In this document: positions 8,565-18,494 of the stretch, piece after piece | How the letters are laid out: each line of letters begins with the position of its first letter | Position numbering within the stretch: the first letter of the stretch is position 1 | Source: Leptospira terpstrae serovar Hualin str. LT 11-33 = ATCC 700639 | GTDB taxonomy: Bacteria > Spirochaetota > Leptospiria > Leptospirales > Leptospiraceae | Direction of reading: 5' to 3' | Length of the DNA: 64,000 bases | Assembly (NCBI RefSeq): GCF_000332495.1 | Contig: NZ_AOGW02000008.1 | Span: 189,001 to 253,000, forward strand | Made by a program: the position numbers and the translations under genes | The notes under the pieces: generated by a model | Told to the model about the DNA's origin: nothing | Seen by the model: only the letters and a program-made list of their open reading frames with translations | Database searches by the model: none

Positions 8565-9929
8565 ATGATTGAAAAGAAATTTACGGAACATATCGATGCC
8601 ATTTCCAAATACCTGAATGTCGTCGAAAAAATTGAACCCATTCGCAAAAGTGGGGTCGTTGTATCCGTTGTGGGCAATGTCATTTACTCCCAAGGACCAC
8701 CTGATTCGAAAGTAGGTGAAATCTTAGAAGTGGAACGTGGTTCGGATAAAGGATACCTGGCTTGTGTCCTTGTAGGATTTAAAGACCATTTATACACCTT
8801 AATGCCATTAGGCGATACGCAACAAATATTCCCTCATGCATTTGTATTTTCTTCTGGTAGACAAATCACTCTCAATGCTGGGCCTGAACTTTTAGGTCGT
8901 GTGTTAAACGGTCTTGGTAAACCAATTGATAGTAAAGGAATCCTTATCACCAAAGAAGAAAGACCTTCCGAACCAAGGTTTTTAAATCCACTGGATCGTC
9001 CTCCGATCACTGATGTGTTGGAAACGGGAGTACGTGCTATCGATGGAATGTTGACTGTGGGACGTGGCCAAAGGATTGGAATTTTTTCTGGATCTGGTGT
9101 GGGTAAATCAAGTTTACTCGGAATGATCGCTCGTTATACGAATGCTGATGTCAACGTCGTGGCTCTGATCGGCGAAAGGGGTCGCGAGGTAAATGAATTT
9201 CTACATGTAGAACTTGGCAAAGAGGCATTGGCAAAATCAGTAGTTTTTGTAGCCACCTCTGACTCATCCAAAATGGAACAAGTGAGTTGTGCCAACTTAG
9301 CCTGTTCTGCAGCAGAATACTTTCGAGAAAAAGGAATGTCAGTCAATTTGTATATGGACTCCCTCACTCGTTATGCGGAAGCACTGAGAGAACTATCGAT
9401 TGGGGAACCAGTCGTGACAAAGGGATATGCTTCCAGTGTCTTTACCAAAATGGCAAAACTTGTAGAAAGAGCAGGAACCTCACATAACGGTGGTTCCATA
9501 ACCGGATTTTATACAGTGTTAACTGATGCAGAAGATGATATGGATGATATTGTAGCAGATAAAGTGCGAGGATTTATTGACGGACATATAGTTCTCACAA
9601 GAAAACTTGCTGAACAAAGTCACTATCCTGCCATTGATGTTCCAGCCTCCCTTTCTAGGCTCATGCAAAAAATTGTAAACGAAGACCACTATATGCGTGC
9701 CTCGATTGTGCGAGAGTTGATCTCCAAATACAAAAACTCTGAAGATATCATTTTACTCAATGCCTATGTTCGTGGTGCCGATGAAAAAGTAGATATGGCC
9801 ATTGATAAAAAGTCACAGATTGATGACTATCTGAGACAAAGGATTGAAGAAAAGTCTAGTTACAACGATGCCACAAACCGACTCACTAAAATCTTACAAT
9901 CTTCCACTCGCAACGACGACGATTTCTAA
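8565..9929 (+). CDS. fliI: flagellum-specific ATPase FliI
   Basis: FliI is the hexameric ATPase of the flagellar type III export gate; it helps deliver rod, hook and filament subunits. The 454-residue protein has an N-terminal beta-barrel region (25-100), the P-loop SGSGVGKSS (about 175-183) and ALIGERGREVNEF, which is typical of FliI rather than of F1-ATPase. It also has the Walker B region NLYMDSLTRYAEALRE. The ATG at 8565 gives the expected N-terminus. Its stop codon overlaps that of the opposing kinase gene inside a shared CTAA. In most spirochaetes fliJ would follow directly; here it lies 3.2 kb away. Confidence 0.97.
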   Translation: MIEKKFTEHIDAISKYLNVVEKIEPIRKSGVVVSVVGNVIYSQGPPDSKVGEILEVERGSDKGYLACVLVGFKDHLYTLMPLGDTQQIFPHAFVFSSGRQITLNAGPELLGRVLNGLGKPIDSKGILITKEERPSEPRFLNPLDRPPITDVLETGVRAIDGMLTVGRGQRIGIFSGSGVGKSSLLGMIARYTNADVNVVALIGERGREVNEFLHVELGKEALAKSVVFVATSDSSKMEQVSCANLACSAAEYFREKGMSVNLYMDSLTRYAEALRELSIGEPVVTKGYASSVFTKMAKLVERAGTSHNGGSITGFYTVLTDAEDDMDDIVADKVRGFIDGHIVLTRKLAEQSHYPAIDVPASLSRLMQKIVNEDHYMRASIVRELISKYKNSEDIILLNAYVRGADEKVDMAIDKKSQIDDYLRQRIEEKSSYNDATNRLTKILQSSTRNDDDF

Positions 9930-12900
9930 TCTATTTCTAGAATCACTAGAGTCACGTCATCATCCGGAGAACGATTGCCTGTAAATTCTTTGATCCTTTC
10001 GAGTAACAATCGTTTGGATTCAGAAATTGGATACCCACTGTATCTTTGTACAATATTTTCCCAATTTTCCTGACCTATCATTTCTTTTTCAGCGTTTGTC
10101 GTTTCTGTAATCCCGTCAGTATACAACACAATCCGATCCCCGGAACGAAGGGATACTACATCTTCTTGGATATCCAACTCTGGGATCCAACCAATGAGTT
10201 TCCCTTGTGGCAAACTAAGTTTTGATTTGGATTCCCCTACACGGTTGATAATGAGTGGAGGGTGACCACAACGTGCATGGATCATTTCTTTAGTTTCTAA
10301 ATTTATATATATATAGGACGCAGTGAGAAAAGCACCTTTCATTTTTCCGAGTAAGGTGGAGTTGATTTGGGTCATGAGTTGGGCAGGTTCTCTAGACAAA
10401 CGAATTTGAGTAGAGAAGGCAATCTTTAACATGGCAGAAATGAGGGCAGCAGGAATCCCATGCCCCGATACGTCGGCAACCATCACACCCAGTTCTGTTT
10501 CCGAAATCGCGTGAAAATCAAAGAAGTCTCCCCCCACACTATCCATTGGTTCATAATAAAACTCTGTTTTGATGCCTACAATATTGGGCGCTTCTTCCGG
10601 TAGAATAGAACTTTGGAGTTTTCTTGCAAGCCCCAACTCATTTTGAAAGGCAATGAATTTGTTTTGTTCCTCTACTGCCTTTTTTAAAGTAATTAAGTTC
10701 TTGGCACGGGAGATTAACTCTCGTTTGTCGAAAGGTTTTGCTAAATAATCATTTCCGCCGGCCTCTAAAGAGGCAATGATATCGGTAATTTGATTTTTAG
10801 CAGTTAAAAACAAAATAGGAAGTTGGTATAAAGAATAAGATTCTCGTAGCACAGTACAAACATCATACCCACTCATTCCTGGCATCATAATGTCGAGGAG
10901 CATTAACTCAAATGGACCATCGTCCCGTACCATACGAATGGCATCTCCGCCATTGGATGCCTCATGAACGTCACAACCAATGAGTGTTAGATGGTTTTTC
11001 AAGACTTGCCGATTGATGGGTTCATCATCAACAACAAGGACTTTGATTTTCTCTCCATCATATTCCTCAGTGGTTTCTTCAATCGGTTCGAATTCGGGAG
11101 ACTCACCACCAAACCATAAATCGGTTTTTTTGGTAGGTGGTTTTTCCATCGGGATTTCCCCTTCCCTTGCCAAAGGTAAAGTGAATCGAAAAGTAGAACC
11201 TTCTCCTTCTGAAGATTCTACCCAAATGGTTCCGCCATGTAACTCCACCAATCGTTTGGAGATGGCAAGACCAAGACCCGTTCCACCAAACTTACGTGTG
11301 GTGGATGCATCCACTTGTTCAAAAGATCTAAAAATATCTGCAAATTTATCCTGAGGAATTCCGATTCCCGTATCCTTTATGGAAAGGACTAACATCCTTT
11401 CCATAATTTCTGCAGAAACATCGATGCGACCCTTCTCTGTAAATTTAATCGCATTCCCAATAAGATTAAATAAGATTTGTTGGAGTCTTGCTTCATCACC
11501 TAAAATCGGAGGAAAATCCATAGGAACATGATTTCGCACCGTTAGATTTTTGGTTACATAAAGAGGTCTTGAGATTACAAGAACCAAATCACAAATTTGG
11601 TGGAGGTCTATGGCCTTGAGATCCAAATCTAAATCTCTATTTTTCATTTTGGAAAAATCCAAAATATCATCTACAAGGGAAGACAAACGTTTTCCAGAAC
11701 TCACAATCATTCCTAAATTCTGTCTTTGTTCTTGGTTGAGCTTTCCCCCAATTCCATCAAACATAGATTCGGCGATACCAATAATCCCATTTAAAGGTGT
11801 TTTTAATTCGTGAGAAGTATTTGCTAAAAACTCATCTTTTAGTTTGTCTAAGGCAAGAAGTCTTTTGGATAGAGATTCCACATCAGAAAAAGCTCGGCTG
11901 AATCGTCTGGAGAGGGTTAAGGATTGTACTAAAATAAATACAAAAATTCCAATCGGAATTGCTTCCACTGTATATACGATCTGGTAGGCATTCAGTAAAT
12001 CTATAAAGGCAGCTATCGCTACAGAAATAATCCCTATCGCAAATAACAAACTACTTTCTTTTCTATTTACTACTGCACGTAACACCCCTTGCAAAATCAA
12101 AAGAATACCCGATAAAAAAACAATATGGAAGTATCCATTTAACTTTGTATAAACGGGCGTTGGTAAAACCAAAAGAAAACTGATAAAAATTAAGGTTGGG
12201 AAAAGTAAAAGTCTATCCATCCAACGCGGATAAAAGTTTGGATAAAATTCGCGAAAAAACGCGAAGAATAAATAAGGAGATAAATAAAACGTTAGGTATT
12301 CAATTCGTAAGCAGAAGTTCCAAGAGATATAGGGAGACAATTCATTAAACACAAATCTCTCGCCAGTAAATAAGGTGCGAAGGGACAAAAGAAGTGCCGC
12401 AAAACCAAAGAGTAAATTTCCTTTATCGGATCGTCTAAAATAAAATAATCCAAAATGATACAAGGCAATAATAAAGACAGCTCCTGCTAAAAATAAAGAG
12501 GAAGCTAAATCTTTTTCATTTTCTTTAAATAGTTTGTTCCACTCACCTACATAAGGCGGTTCCCACATCCCACCCTTGTCATGGTGGTAGTTGGAAATTT
12601 CCACCAAAAGTTCGTTAGGTCCGTCTTTCCAAGGTAGAGGGTAAAATTGAAATTGGTAAGAAGGACTTGATTCTTCGGGATTTTTGGAAACCACACCAGA
12701 GGATCCAAGGAGTTTCCCATTCCAATACACTCGTGAAGCCGTAGCTAAATCAACAAGTTTGATTCCGTACACTGTGTCTAGATCAGTTCCATCTGGTCTT
12801 TCCAAAACCAACCTGTAGGTTCCATACCCATTCCCGGTCCCCAGTTCTGAATTCCAAATCCCAGGAACCAAAAGTTGGAGTTTTGACTCAGGCACTTCGC

Positions 12901-13072
12901 CCGTTTCCGAGAGGAAAGTATGGGGATAAAAATCCCATTCCCCTTCTAAGTGGACAGGAATTCCCTGACTTTTTCGCACGATCTCAGCTGGGGAAGTCGC
13001 AAACAACGGAAGTTCCGTTAGGCAAAAGAGGACAAACGCCAAACCAATCAAATGTAAGTGTTTATAGGACAA
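9926..13072 (-). CDS. 7TMR-DISM hybrid sensor kinase with receiver and RsbU/SpoIIE phosphatase domains
   Basis: This 1048-residue membrane signalling protein has a signal peptide (1-25) and a 7TMR-DISM-type extracellular sandwich (about 40-175, starting EGEWDFYP). Seven or so membrane helices follow (about 188-390). Next come a DHp helix with phospho-acceptor His421 in SHELKTPLNG, an ATPase domain with DTGIGIP and FGGTGLGLA, and a receiver with Asp727 (LLDIMMPG) and Lys779. The C-terminus is a PP2C/SpoIIE phosphatase with VGGDFFDF (847-854) and VADVSGHG (865-872). The expected scheme is that an external signal drives His-to-Asp transfer, which gates a phosphatase acting on an anti-anti-sigma factor; no such factor is nearby. 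The gene lies antisense between fliI and fliJ. Confidence 0.93.
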   Translation of the reverse strand: MSYKHLHLIGLAFVLFCLTELPLFATSPAEIVRKSQGIPVHLEGEWDFYPHTFLSETGEVPESKLQLLVPGIWNSELGTGNGYGTYRLVLERPDGTDLDTVYGIKLVDLATASRVYWNGKLLGSSGVVSKNPEESSPSYQFQFYPLPWKDGPNELLVEISNYHHDKGGMWEPPYVGEWNKLFKENEKDLASSLFLAGAVFIIALYHFGLFYFRRSDKGNLLFGFAALLLSLRTLFTGERFVFNELSPYISWNFCLRIEYLTFYLSPYLFFAFFREFYPNFYPRWMDRLLLFPTLIFISFLLVLPTPVYTKLNGYFHIVFLSGILLILQGVLRAVVNRKESSLLFAIGIISVAIAAFIDLLNAYQIVYTVEAIPIGIFVFILVQSLTLSRRFSRAFSDVESLSKRLLALDKLKDEFLANTSHELKTPLNGIIGIAESMFDGIGGKLNQEQRQNLGMIVSSGKRLSSLVDDILDFSKMKNRDLDLDLKAIDLHQICDLVLVISRPLYVTKNLTVRNHVPMDFPPILGDEARLQQILFNLIGNAIKFTEKGRIDVSAEIMERMLVLSIKDTGIGIPQDKFADIFRSFEQVDASTTRKFGGTGLGLAISKRLVELHGGTIWVESSEGEGSTFRFTLPLAREGEIPMEKPPTKKTDLWFGGESPEFEPIEETTEEYDGEKIKVLVVDDEPINRQVLKNHLTLIGCDVHEASNGGDAIRMVRDDGPFELMLLDIMMPGMSGYDVCTVLRESYSLYQLPILFLTAKNQITDIIASLEAGGNDYLAKPFDKRELISRAKNLITLKKAVEEQNKFIAFQNELGLARKLQSSILPEEAPNIVGIKTEFYYEPMDSVGGDFFDFHAISETELGVMVADVSGHGIPAALISAMLKIAFSTQIRLSREPAQLMTQINSTLLGKMKGAFLTASYIYINLETKEMIHARCGHPPLIINRVGESKSKLSLPQGKLIGWIPELDIQEDVVSLRSGDRIVLYTDGITETTNAEKEMIGQENWENIVQRYSGYPISESKRLLLERIKEFTGNRSPDDDVTLVILEID

Positions 13073-13081
13073 TATTGCAAG

Positions 13082-13113
13082 TTTTACTCATTTTTTTAAA
13101 AATACGAGTAAAA
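13082..13113. promoter_or_regulatory. inverted repeat in the kinase/fliJ divergent region
   Basis: TTTTACTC (13082-13089) and GAGTAAAA (13106-13113) form a perfect 8-bp inverted repeat with a 16-base AT-rich centre, in the 82-base gap between the divergent kinase and fliJ starts. It is well placed to be an operator or a leader hairpin for either gene. No clear -35/-10 pair was found, so its role is inference. Confidence 0.4.
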
Positions 13114-13154
13114 AAGAGTACAAAAATTATTCAGAACCGAAGAAATAGACAGGT

Positions 13155-13754
13155 GTGAAACGATTTCGTTTTAGTTTAGAGACAGTACTCAAATTACGAG
13201 GTTGGCGGGAAGAAGAAGAAATCCGCAGGCTTTCTCTCGTTGTCTCCAAACTCAATTCCCTCATTGGAGAAAAAGATTCCAATGAAAAAGAAATTGAATC
13301 TTCTTATGAAGCGATCCTTGCTTCCTCAAAAGTGGGGACAAGCCTTTCCGATTACCTTTCCATCGAACAATACATCCAGGGCCTAATGCGACGCAATGAG
13401 GAATTGGAAGAACGAATTAGAACCCAAAATGACGAAGTCAATTTGGTTCGCAAAGACGTAATGGTTGCCCGAATGAATAAAAAGGTGATCGAAGTTTTAA
13501 AAGACAAACGATTTGCAGAATGGAAGAAAAAACGAAACCGAATGGAACGGAGAGAAGTAGAAGAATTTAACCTTCAACTAAGCAAACAATCATTATTCGA
13601 TTCGACAGAAAGTTATGGTCCGGCAAAATCTAAAAAGATTCCGCGGACTTTCAAAATTTTGAATCGTGAGGACGGGGGTGACGAACTCACATCCGACTTC
13701 AAAACTCTTCGTGATTTTTATGAAAAATACTATCTAGGACAAGGGAAATCGTAA
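13155..13754 (+). CDS. fliJ: flagellar export protein FliJ
   Basis: FliJ is the coiled-coil stalk of the flagellar export ATPase, and it recycles export chaperones. The 199-residue protein starts MKRFRFSLETVLKLR, the classic FliJ N-terminus, and is almost entirely charged heptad-like helix, with a longer C-terminal tail than enteric FliJ. The GTG start at 13155 follows CAGG and puts the family motif at residue 1. Its stop overlaps the flbB start by one base (TAATG), so the two are translationally coupled. It must have its own promoter because the gene upstream is antisense. Confidence 0.9.
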   Translation: MKRFRFSLETVLKLRGWREEEEIRRLSLVVSKLNSLIGEKDSNEKEIESSYEAILASSKVGTSLSDYLSIEQYIQGLMRRNEELEERIRTQNDEVNLVRKDVMVARMNKKVIEVLKDKRFAEWKKKRNRMERREVEEFNLQLSKQSLFDSTESYGPAKSKKIPRTFKILNREDGGDELTSDFKTLRDFYEKYYLGQGKS

Positions 13755-14404
13755 TGGCAAGTGTAACCGATAGCACAAGATCTTTCTTTTTAATCGTTCT
13801 CATCTTCTTTTTAATCGCAATTGGTTTCTTTGTTTTTGATTACTTCCAAGTCATCAACGCAGAGGACTATCTACCCTTTCTCAAAAAACAAGCAGGGCTT
13901 GTAAACCAAGACCTGCTTTCTCCTACTGAACTCGAAAAGTTGGAGATGGAAAAAGCAAAAGAAAGGCTCATTGCTGACCGTGAAGAACTAGAACAAATGA
14001 AACGTGAGTTAGAAGAAAAATCTTCTTTCCTCCATGCCGATAAAGAACGTTTGGAAGAACTTAAAGAAGGGATCCAACGAAAAGAAAAAGAAATGGCGGA
14101 CAAGTTAAAAAAAGACAATGCCCGTGCAGAAAAAGTAAAGGTCCTTGCGAACAAAGTGGCCAACATGCCACCGGAATCAGCCCGAGATATGTTAATCAAT
14201 TGGCCAGACTACGATATCATTGAAGTATTTGAACAAATGGATAGAGATGCCGAAGAAGATGGAAGGCAAACCATCACCACATATCTACTTACTTTATTTC
14301 CTGCAGAACGAAGGTCTGTGATTTCAAATAAATGGTTAGATGCAGGAGCAAGGAACGTTCCCAATTACGGGAAAAGTATTGATGAGGATAACGACGAGCC
14401 GTAA
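13754..14404 (+). CDS. flbB: periplasmic-flagellum collar protein FlbB (MotE-like)
   Basis: This 216-residue protein has one membrane helix (about 12-30), a long Glu/Lys coiled coil (about 55-130) and a C-terminal MgtE-N/MotE-like helical bundle (140-200, with ANMPPESARDML). That layout and the place directly after fliJ match FlbB of the spirochaete flgB operon. In Borrelia, FlbB is a base component of the flagellar collar and helps with stator assembly and flagellar orientation. I assign it by architecture and synteny. The coding sequence ends 12 bases before the convergent gmk stop. Confidence 0.85.
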   Translation: MASVTDSTRSFFLIVLIFFLIAIGFFVFDYFQVINAEDYLPFLKKQAGLVNQDLLSPTELEKLEMEKAKERLIADREELEQMKRELEEKSSFLHADKERLEELKEGIQRKEKEMADKLKKDNARAEKVKVLANKVANMPPESARDMLINWPDYDIIEVFEQMDRDAEEDGRQTITTYLLTLFPAERRSVISNKWLDAGARNVPNYGKSIDEDNDEP

Positions 14405-14416
14405 TTTACAGTTTGT

Positions 14417-14980
14417 TTAAGATTCTTTTCGAAAGAGTATGGCTTTGACGTCTCGAATGGCGTCATCTAAATGATCGTTCACTACCACATAATCAAAGCT
14501 TGGTGCTTCATCCAATTCTCTGATTCCATTTTCGATCCGTCTTTCAATACTGGTTTTGGAATCGGTTCCACGGCGGATCAAACGTTCAATCCAAATTTCT
14601 CTACTCGGTGGTTCAATAAAAATAGTCACAGACTCTGGCCTAAGGTCTTTCACAGACTTGGCACCTTGTACATCCAAATCGAGAAGTGCTACGCGATGTT
14701 CCCGAATGGCAGCAAGGATTGGACCTTTGGGAGTTCCATAAAAATTTCCATGCACTTCCGCCCATTCATAAAACTCACCATCGGCAATTCGTTTTTTAAA
14801 TTCAGGAACGGATAAAAAATAATAGGTTTTGCCTTCGATATCCCCTGGTCTCGGATCTCTTGTTGTACAAGAAATGGAAAAATAGAAATCGGGATACTCG
14901 GCAAGTAAAGCAGAGATGATGGTAGACTTTCCACCACCAGCTACAGAAGAAATAATATACAAATTGGGATTTGCTTTCAA
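14417..14980 (-). CDS. gmk: guanylate kinase
   Basis: Gmk phosphorylates GMP to GDP with ATP in the cytosol. The 187-residue length, [19 protein letters not shown] (GMP-binding), [12 protein letters not shown] and LDLDVQGA all match the family. The P-loop reads SVAGGGKST rather than the usual PSGAGKST but keeps the G-K-S/T core. Its ATG overlaps the RemA-like gene stop in ATGA, so the pair is coupled, as it is in Bacillus (ylzA/remA-gmk). It is the last gene of the long minus-strand motility operon, a housekeeping gene carried on motility transcription. Confidence 0.95.
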   Translation of the reverse strand: MKANPNLYIISSVAGGGKSTIISALLAEYPDFYFSISCTTRDPRPGDIEGKTYYFLSVPEFKKRIADGEFYEWAEVHGNFYGTPKGPILAAIREHRVALLDLDVQGAKSVKDLRPESVTIFIEPPSREIWIERLIRRGTDSKTSIERRIENGIRELDEAPSFDYVVVNDHLDDAIRDVKAILFRKES

Positions 14981-15261
14981 TCTTCAGACTCCTCTTCCCC
15001 TTCCGCAAAATGATTGTCCCCGGATTCTAACCGTTTGGATAAACTTTCTGGTCGGATTGCAGAGAGAAGGATATGTCCTGAATCTAAAACAAGAACAGAT
15101 CTTGTCTTTCGTCCCCCAGTGGCATCAATGAGCCTATTTTCTGATTTGGCCTCAGAACGAAGTCGTTTGGCACCAGCAGAGTCTGCTTGGAGGATAGTCA
15201 AAATTTTCGAAACAAAGACTACGTTCGAAAAACCTACATTGAGTACCGGAAACGAAGACAT
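14977..15261 (-). CDS. remA: RemA/DUF370 family regulator
   Basis: This 94-residue protein matches RemA (formerly YlzA/DUF370): [16 protein letters not shown] at the N-terminus, then [12 protein letters not shown] and the family block [24 protein letters not shown] split around residues 45-68. In Bacillus subtilis RemA is a DNA-binding activator of biofilm matrix genes. An acidic tail (EGEEESED) is extra here. Its pairing with gmk is the same as in Firmicutes. In this genome it sits inside the flagellar/sigma-28 operon, which suggests a regulatory link between motility and surface state, but that is inference. Confidence 0.88.
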   Translation of the reverse strand: MSSFPVLNVGFSNVVFVSKILTILQADSAGAKRLRSEAKSENRLIDATGGRKTRSVLVLDSGHILLSAIRPESLSKRLESGDNHFAEGEEESED

Positions 15262-15273
15262 GGAAACATATTT

Positions 15274-16146
15274 TTAGATTCTTCTAGATCGATCAAGTCG
15301 AATCGTTTCAATTAAATGAATTTCATGAATGCCAATGTTCATTGCTTCTGAAATTTCATCATGTTTGTATCCCTTTTTGATGAGATGCACCACTTTATCA
15401 ATCTTTGTTGCAGACGATGGAAGTTCTTCTAATGCAGACTCAATCGAAAGATCCACTTTCTCCATACTCATTTTTTGGTAGGAAGCAAAGGCAGGATCAT
15501 TCGCTTTTGATACTTCGTTTAAAAAATCTCTTTTTTTAGATCCTTCCACAAGTTCATTACGAATGGCTTCTGTAGGTTTTTCTTCTGTAAAAGGATTTCC
15601 ACCTACCGTATAATTCATCTTAGGTTGGAAAGTTTGTAATTCTAAATTATCAAGTGCCTCTGGGGAAGGAGAATTCATAGACTCCATTCCAAAAATTCCT
15701 TTCACCGCTTTTCCTAGTTTTCCAAAGGCTTGGTTCACAGCACCTTCTGTGGTTTCAGCATCTGTTGGAACTGGAATTTGATTGGCTTGGTAAATTTTCC
15801 CAATCCCTGTTCTTTGTTCTTTTAAATCGAGAACTGGTTCTTCTTCTAGAATCGACTCAGGAACTAACTCCGATTTCATAGAAAGACCGGAATTTTGATA
15901 ATGTTTAAATTCTTTGACAAGGCCCTCTCCTCGTTCCATCATAGATCGAAGAGCCACCATTTTCGATTCGATGACAGCAACAGTGGCATCTAACTCTCGT
16001 ATGGTTTCCGAAGTGGCCATATCAATGGCACGATTTAATTTTTTGTCGTAATATTCCCCGACAGCTTTTTGGACTTTAGCTGAGATGAATACATACATCA
16101 TCCCACAAAATAATAAATTAATTAGAACAAGGGAAAAGAGTTCCAT
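15274..16146 (-). CDS. membrane-anchored flagellar-operon protein, DUF6115-like
   Basis: This 290-residue protein has one N-terminal membrane helix (about 3-23), a coiled-coil segment (25-85), a long low-conservation linker, and a C-terminal 40 residues that look like a small helix-turn-helix (KVVHLIKKGYKHDEISEAMN). A TM helix, a coil and a terminal HTH-like module are typical of DUF6115/DUF2802 proteins in flagellar operons of other phyla. Its role is unknown. It lies 12 bases upstream of remA in the same transcript. The HTH may be a protein-contact rather than a DNA-contact element. Confidence 0.65.
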   Translation of the reverse strand: MELFSLVLINLLFCGMMYVFISAKVQKAVGEYYDKKLNRAIDMATSETIRELDATVAVIESKMVALRSMMERGEGLVKEFKHYQNSGLSMKSELVPESILEEEPVLDLKEQRTGIGKIYQANQIPVPTDAETTEGAVNQAFGKLGKAVKGIFGMESMNSPSPEALDNLELQTFQPKMNYTVGGNPFTEEKPTEAIRNELVEGSKKRDFLNEVSKANDPAFASYQKMSMEKVDLSIESALEELPSSATKIDKVVHLIKKGYKHDEISEAMNIGIHEIHLIETIRLDRSRRI

Positions 16147-16193
16147 GCCAATCTCCTACAGAACATTTCCAACAACATTCCGGAGTGAGTGCA

Positions 16194-16484
16194 TTATGCT
16201 TTTAAATCAAAACGAAATCCTCTTTCCAAACTAGGACGGTCATAAATGACTCCTTCTTTGGAATAAGCATAAACCGAATTTTCTTTGTCTTGTTTCGGTT
16301 TCGCCGCCGAACTTTGGTTCCCTGATTTTGACTCAGGAACTGTTTGGGCTCGGTTTTGGGTCTGGATCACAACCTTTTGCAATTCCACCACCTGGTTTTG
16401 GTGGGTGAAGGGATTCTCTGCCTGTGCCCTACGTGCAAAATCGTAGTGGTGGGCGATACTTGCGAAGTTTTCGTTTAGAATCAT
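16194..16484 (-). CDS. small unknown protein in the motility operon
   Basis: This 96-residue protein is rich in Gln, Ser and Lys and has no membrane segment. It starts MILNENFASIAHHYDFARRA and ends YDRPSLERGFRFDLKA. The ribosome site AGGAGGGACTTCC lies just ahead of the ATG on the minus strand. It fits tightly between the DUF342 gene (12-base gap) and the DUF6115-like gene (47-base gap), which supports it being real. The sequence looks disordered in the centre. I do not recognise it. Confidence 0.6.
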   Translation of the reverse strand: MILNENFASIAHHYDFARRAQAENPFTHQNQVVELQKVVIQTQNRAQTVPESKSGNQSSAAKPKQDKENSVYAYSKEGVIYDRPSLERGFRFDLKA

Positions 16485-16496
16485 CGGAAGTCCCTC

Positions 16497-18488
16497 CTAA
16501 TTCTTAGACTTACCACGCCCTCTCTTTTTTCTCCAGTCATTTTTCTGTTCGTCCGGATCTTCGTAAGGAGCACTGCGAACTTGGGATTCTTCTTCGTAAA
16601 AAGTCTTTGCTTTGGTCTCGTGGCGGAGTTTGAACTCTGCATTGCGGATACGGATCGTAACACCCGGGAAAATGGTCTTCTCGACTGAAATACGGCCTGT
16701 GGCAGCTTGTTCGTCCATGTATTCGGTAAGTGTCTGGATGTCTTTTCCAGCCTCAGCAATGCGTTTTTCGAGTTTCTTAGTACCTGCGTCCAATTTCTGC
16801 AAATGAGCGTCCTGTTCGGCTGTAAAACTCGCAGGATCGGCATCCTTTCTCGCTTTGAGGGTGCGCATGGTTTTTGTGAGTTGGTCCAGTTTGTCCTGGT
16901 TTTCCTTTCTCTTCTCTTCATATTCCTGAATCTGTTTTAAGATTTTAGGATTGTTTCCCACGATGAGGTCGGTTTGGGGGTTCGCTTGAGAACCAATGAT
17001 TTTGGCAGAAATGAGTTGGGCTGCTTGGATCGTTCCCCCCACAATTTGTCCCCGTTTCCCTTTACAAGAAACTTTGCCTCCAGCCATTAAATGGGAATGT
17101 AAAATTCCTTCTTGGACAATGATGTCTTTTTCTGTAATGCAAGTGGCGTTTTGGATGAACTTAGCAACGATGTTTCCACCTGTGGATTCTATTCGTGCCT
17201 CTTCCCTTCCTGTTACCCCTTGGCGGACAATGATGTCTCCATCCGCTTCGACGACTGCCTTTTGTACAGTTCCATAAATTTCAATGTTACCCGCAGCTTT
17301 GACAGAATAATTGTCCTCTACGTTTCCTGTGATAATGATTGAACCTAAGAAAGTAACATTACCTGTACGAACTCCCACATCTCCATTGATGCGGTAAACT
17401 GTTTCGACAGAGAGTCTTCCTGCAGCATATAACACCTGTCCGTTGACTTCAGCAGTAAGACGCATTTTGTCTTCAGAAAGGATGGTTCCTTTTCCTTGTT
17501 TGAGTTCTGTATCTAAACCATCTTTGGCCGGAAGCACCATACCAAATAAATTGCGTCCAAACTTTCCTTTTTCTGCAGGAATTTTTTCAGCTAACAATTG
17601 TCCCACAACAACGTTTTCAATCATATCTAAGTCTTTGTAATCGACTCGACCCGACTGGTCTTCCTTGAAGTTAATTTTCTTTTCCGTGCGAACATAGTAT
17701 TTGATTTCCGCATTTTTACCATTCACAGGGAAATCACCTTCCGCCCCGATGAATGGTTTATTATGAATGTCTTCTTCTAAACTTTTTCTGATTTCTTCTT
17801 CTTTTAAACCGTGAGCCACACCCATACCTTTAAGAGCTGCCACAATATCAGAAACTTCTAAATCTCGCCCACCGGGTCTTGCCGGATAGACAGTGACAAA
17901 GGCTCTCATGTTCTCTTGTGCAATTTCTACGTTGCAGCTAGAATCATTTCCTGCTTTTGGTTTCTGGTTCGAAATGAGAACCGGTTCCCCTTTTTTTTCT
18001 TTAAGGATTTTATTGATTAGATTTTGATCAACACCGGCTACACCACGAAACGAAAGTTTTTTAGAAACATCCGCAATAGTCATTGCAAGGCCTTCTCCAC
18101 TTGGTGGATAAACAGTAACGAAAACACCTGTGCGGTAAATTTTAACAGTCACTCGGCCATCTTTATTTTTAGGAGTGACAAGTTCTTTTAAATCTTTGGA
18201 AACTAATTTTCCGCTACCGCCCGTTAGGTGCTCATCCAAAAGACTGAGTTCATCGAGAAGCATATCGTCAGGAATGATAGAGGCGCGAATATGGTAGGGT
18301 TCAGAAAAGAATAAAGACTTCTTTCCTCTTTTTAGAACTGTATAATCTATTTCATGGACTTTGCGACCTAGGTGCTGGGATGCAATTGCCAAACATTCTT
18401 CAATGGTATCGGCAATGACTTCCACTTGTTCTTTTTCCTTACGGTCGAACTCTTTCAGTTCCTCTGTAAGAAATTCAGTGAGAGACAT
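16497..18488 (-). CDS. DUF342/FapA family protein
   Basis: This 663-residue protein has a Jag-N-like domain at about residues 20-80 ([21 protein letters not shown]). A FapA/DUF342 region (about 130-500) follows, with many short beta repeats ([35 protein letters not shown]) that would fold as a parallel beta-helix. The C-terminal part is a coiled coil (about 510-590) with a basic end. DUF342 proteins occur in flagellar or cell-surface loci across many phyla, but their molecular job is not settled. The start is 6 bases downstream of fliA, so the two are co-translated. Confidence 0.85.
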   Translation of the reverse strand: MSLTEFLTEELKEFDRKEKEQVEVIADTIEECLAIASQHLGRKVHEIDYTVLKRGKKSLFFSEPYHIRASIIPDDMLLDELSLLDEHLTGGSGKLVSKDLKELVTPKNKDGRVTVKIYRTGVFVTVYPPSGEGLAMTIADVSKKLSFRGVAGVDQNLINKILKEKKGEPVLISNQKPKAGNDSSCNVEIAQENMRAFVTVYPARPGGRDLEVSDIVAALKGMGVAHGLKEEEIRKSLEEDIHNKPFIGAEGDFPVNGKNAEIKYYVRTEKKINFKEDQSGRVDYKDLDMIENVVVGQLLAEKIPAEKGKFGRNLFGMVLPAKDGLDTELKQGKGTILSEDKMRLTAEVNGQVLYAAGRLSVETVYRINGDVGVRTGNVTFLGSIIITGNVEDNYSVKAAGNIEIYGTVQKAVVEADGDIIVRQGVTGREEARIESTGGNIVAKFIQNATCITEKDIIVQEGILHSHLMAGGKVSCKGKRGQIVGGTIQAAQLISAKIIGSQANPQTDLIVGNNPKILKQIQEYEEKRKENQDKLDQLTKTMRTLKARKDADPASFTAEQDAHLQKLDAGTKKLEKRIAEAGKDIQTLTEYMDEQAATGRISVEKTIFPGVTIRIRNAEFKLRHETKAKTFYEEESQVRSAPYEDPDEQKNDWRKKRGRGKSKN

Positions 18489-18494
18489 ATCAGT

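Noticed and set aside
16481..16921. 146-codon minus-strand frame overlapping the DUF342 gene end
   Set aside because: It lies in another frame of the coiled-coil part of the DUF342 gene, is rich in Arg, Thr and Asn without pattern, and would run into the next gene.
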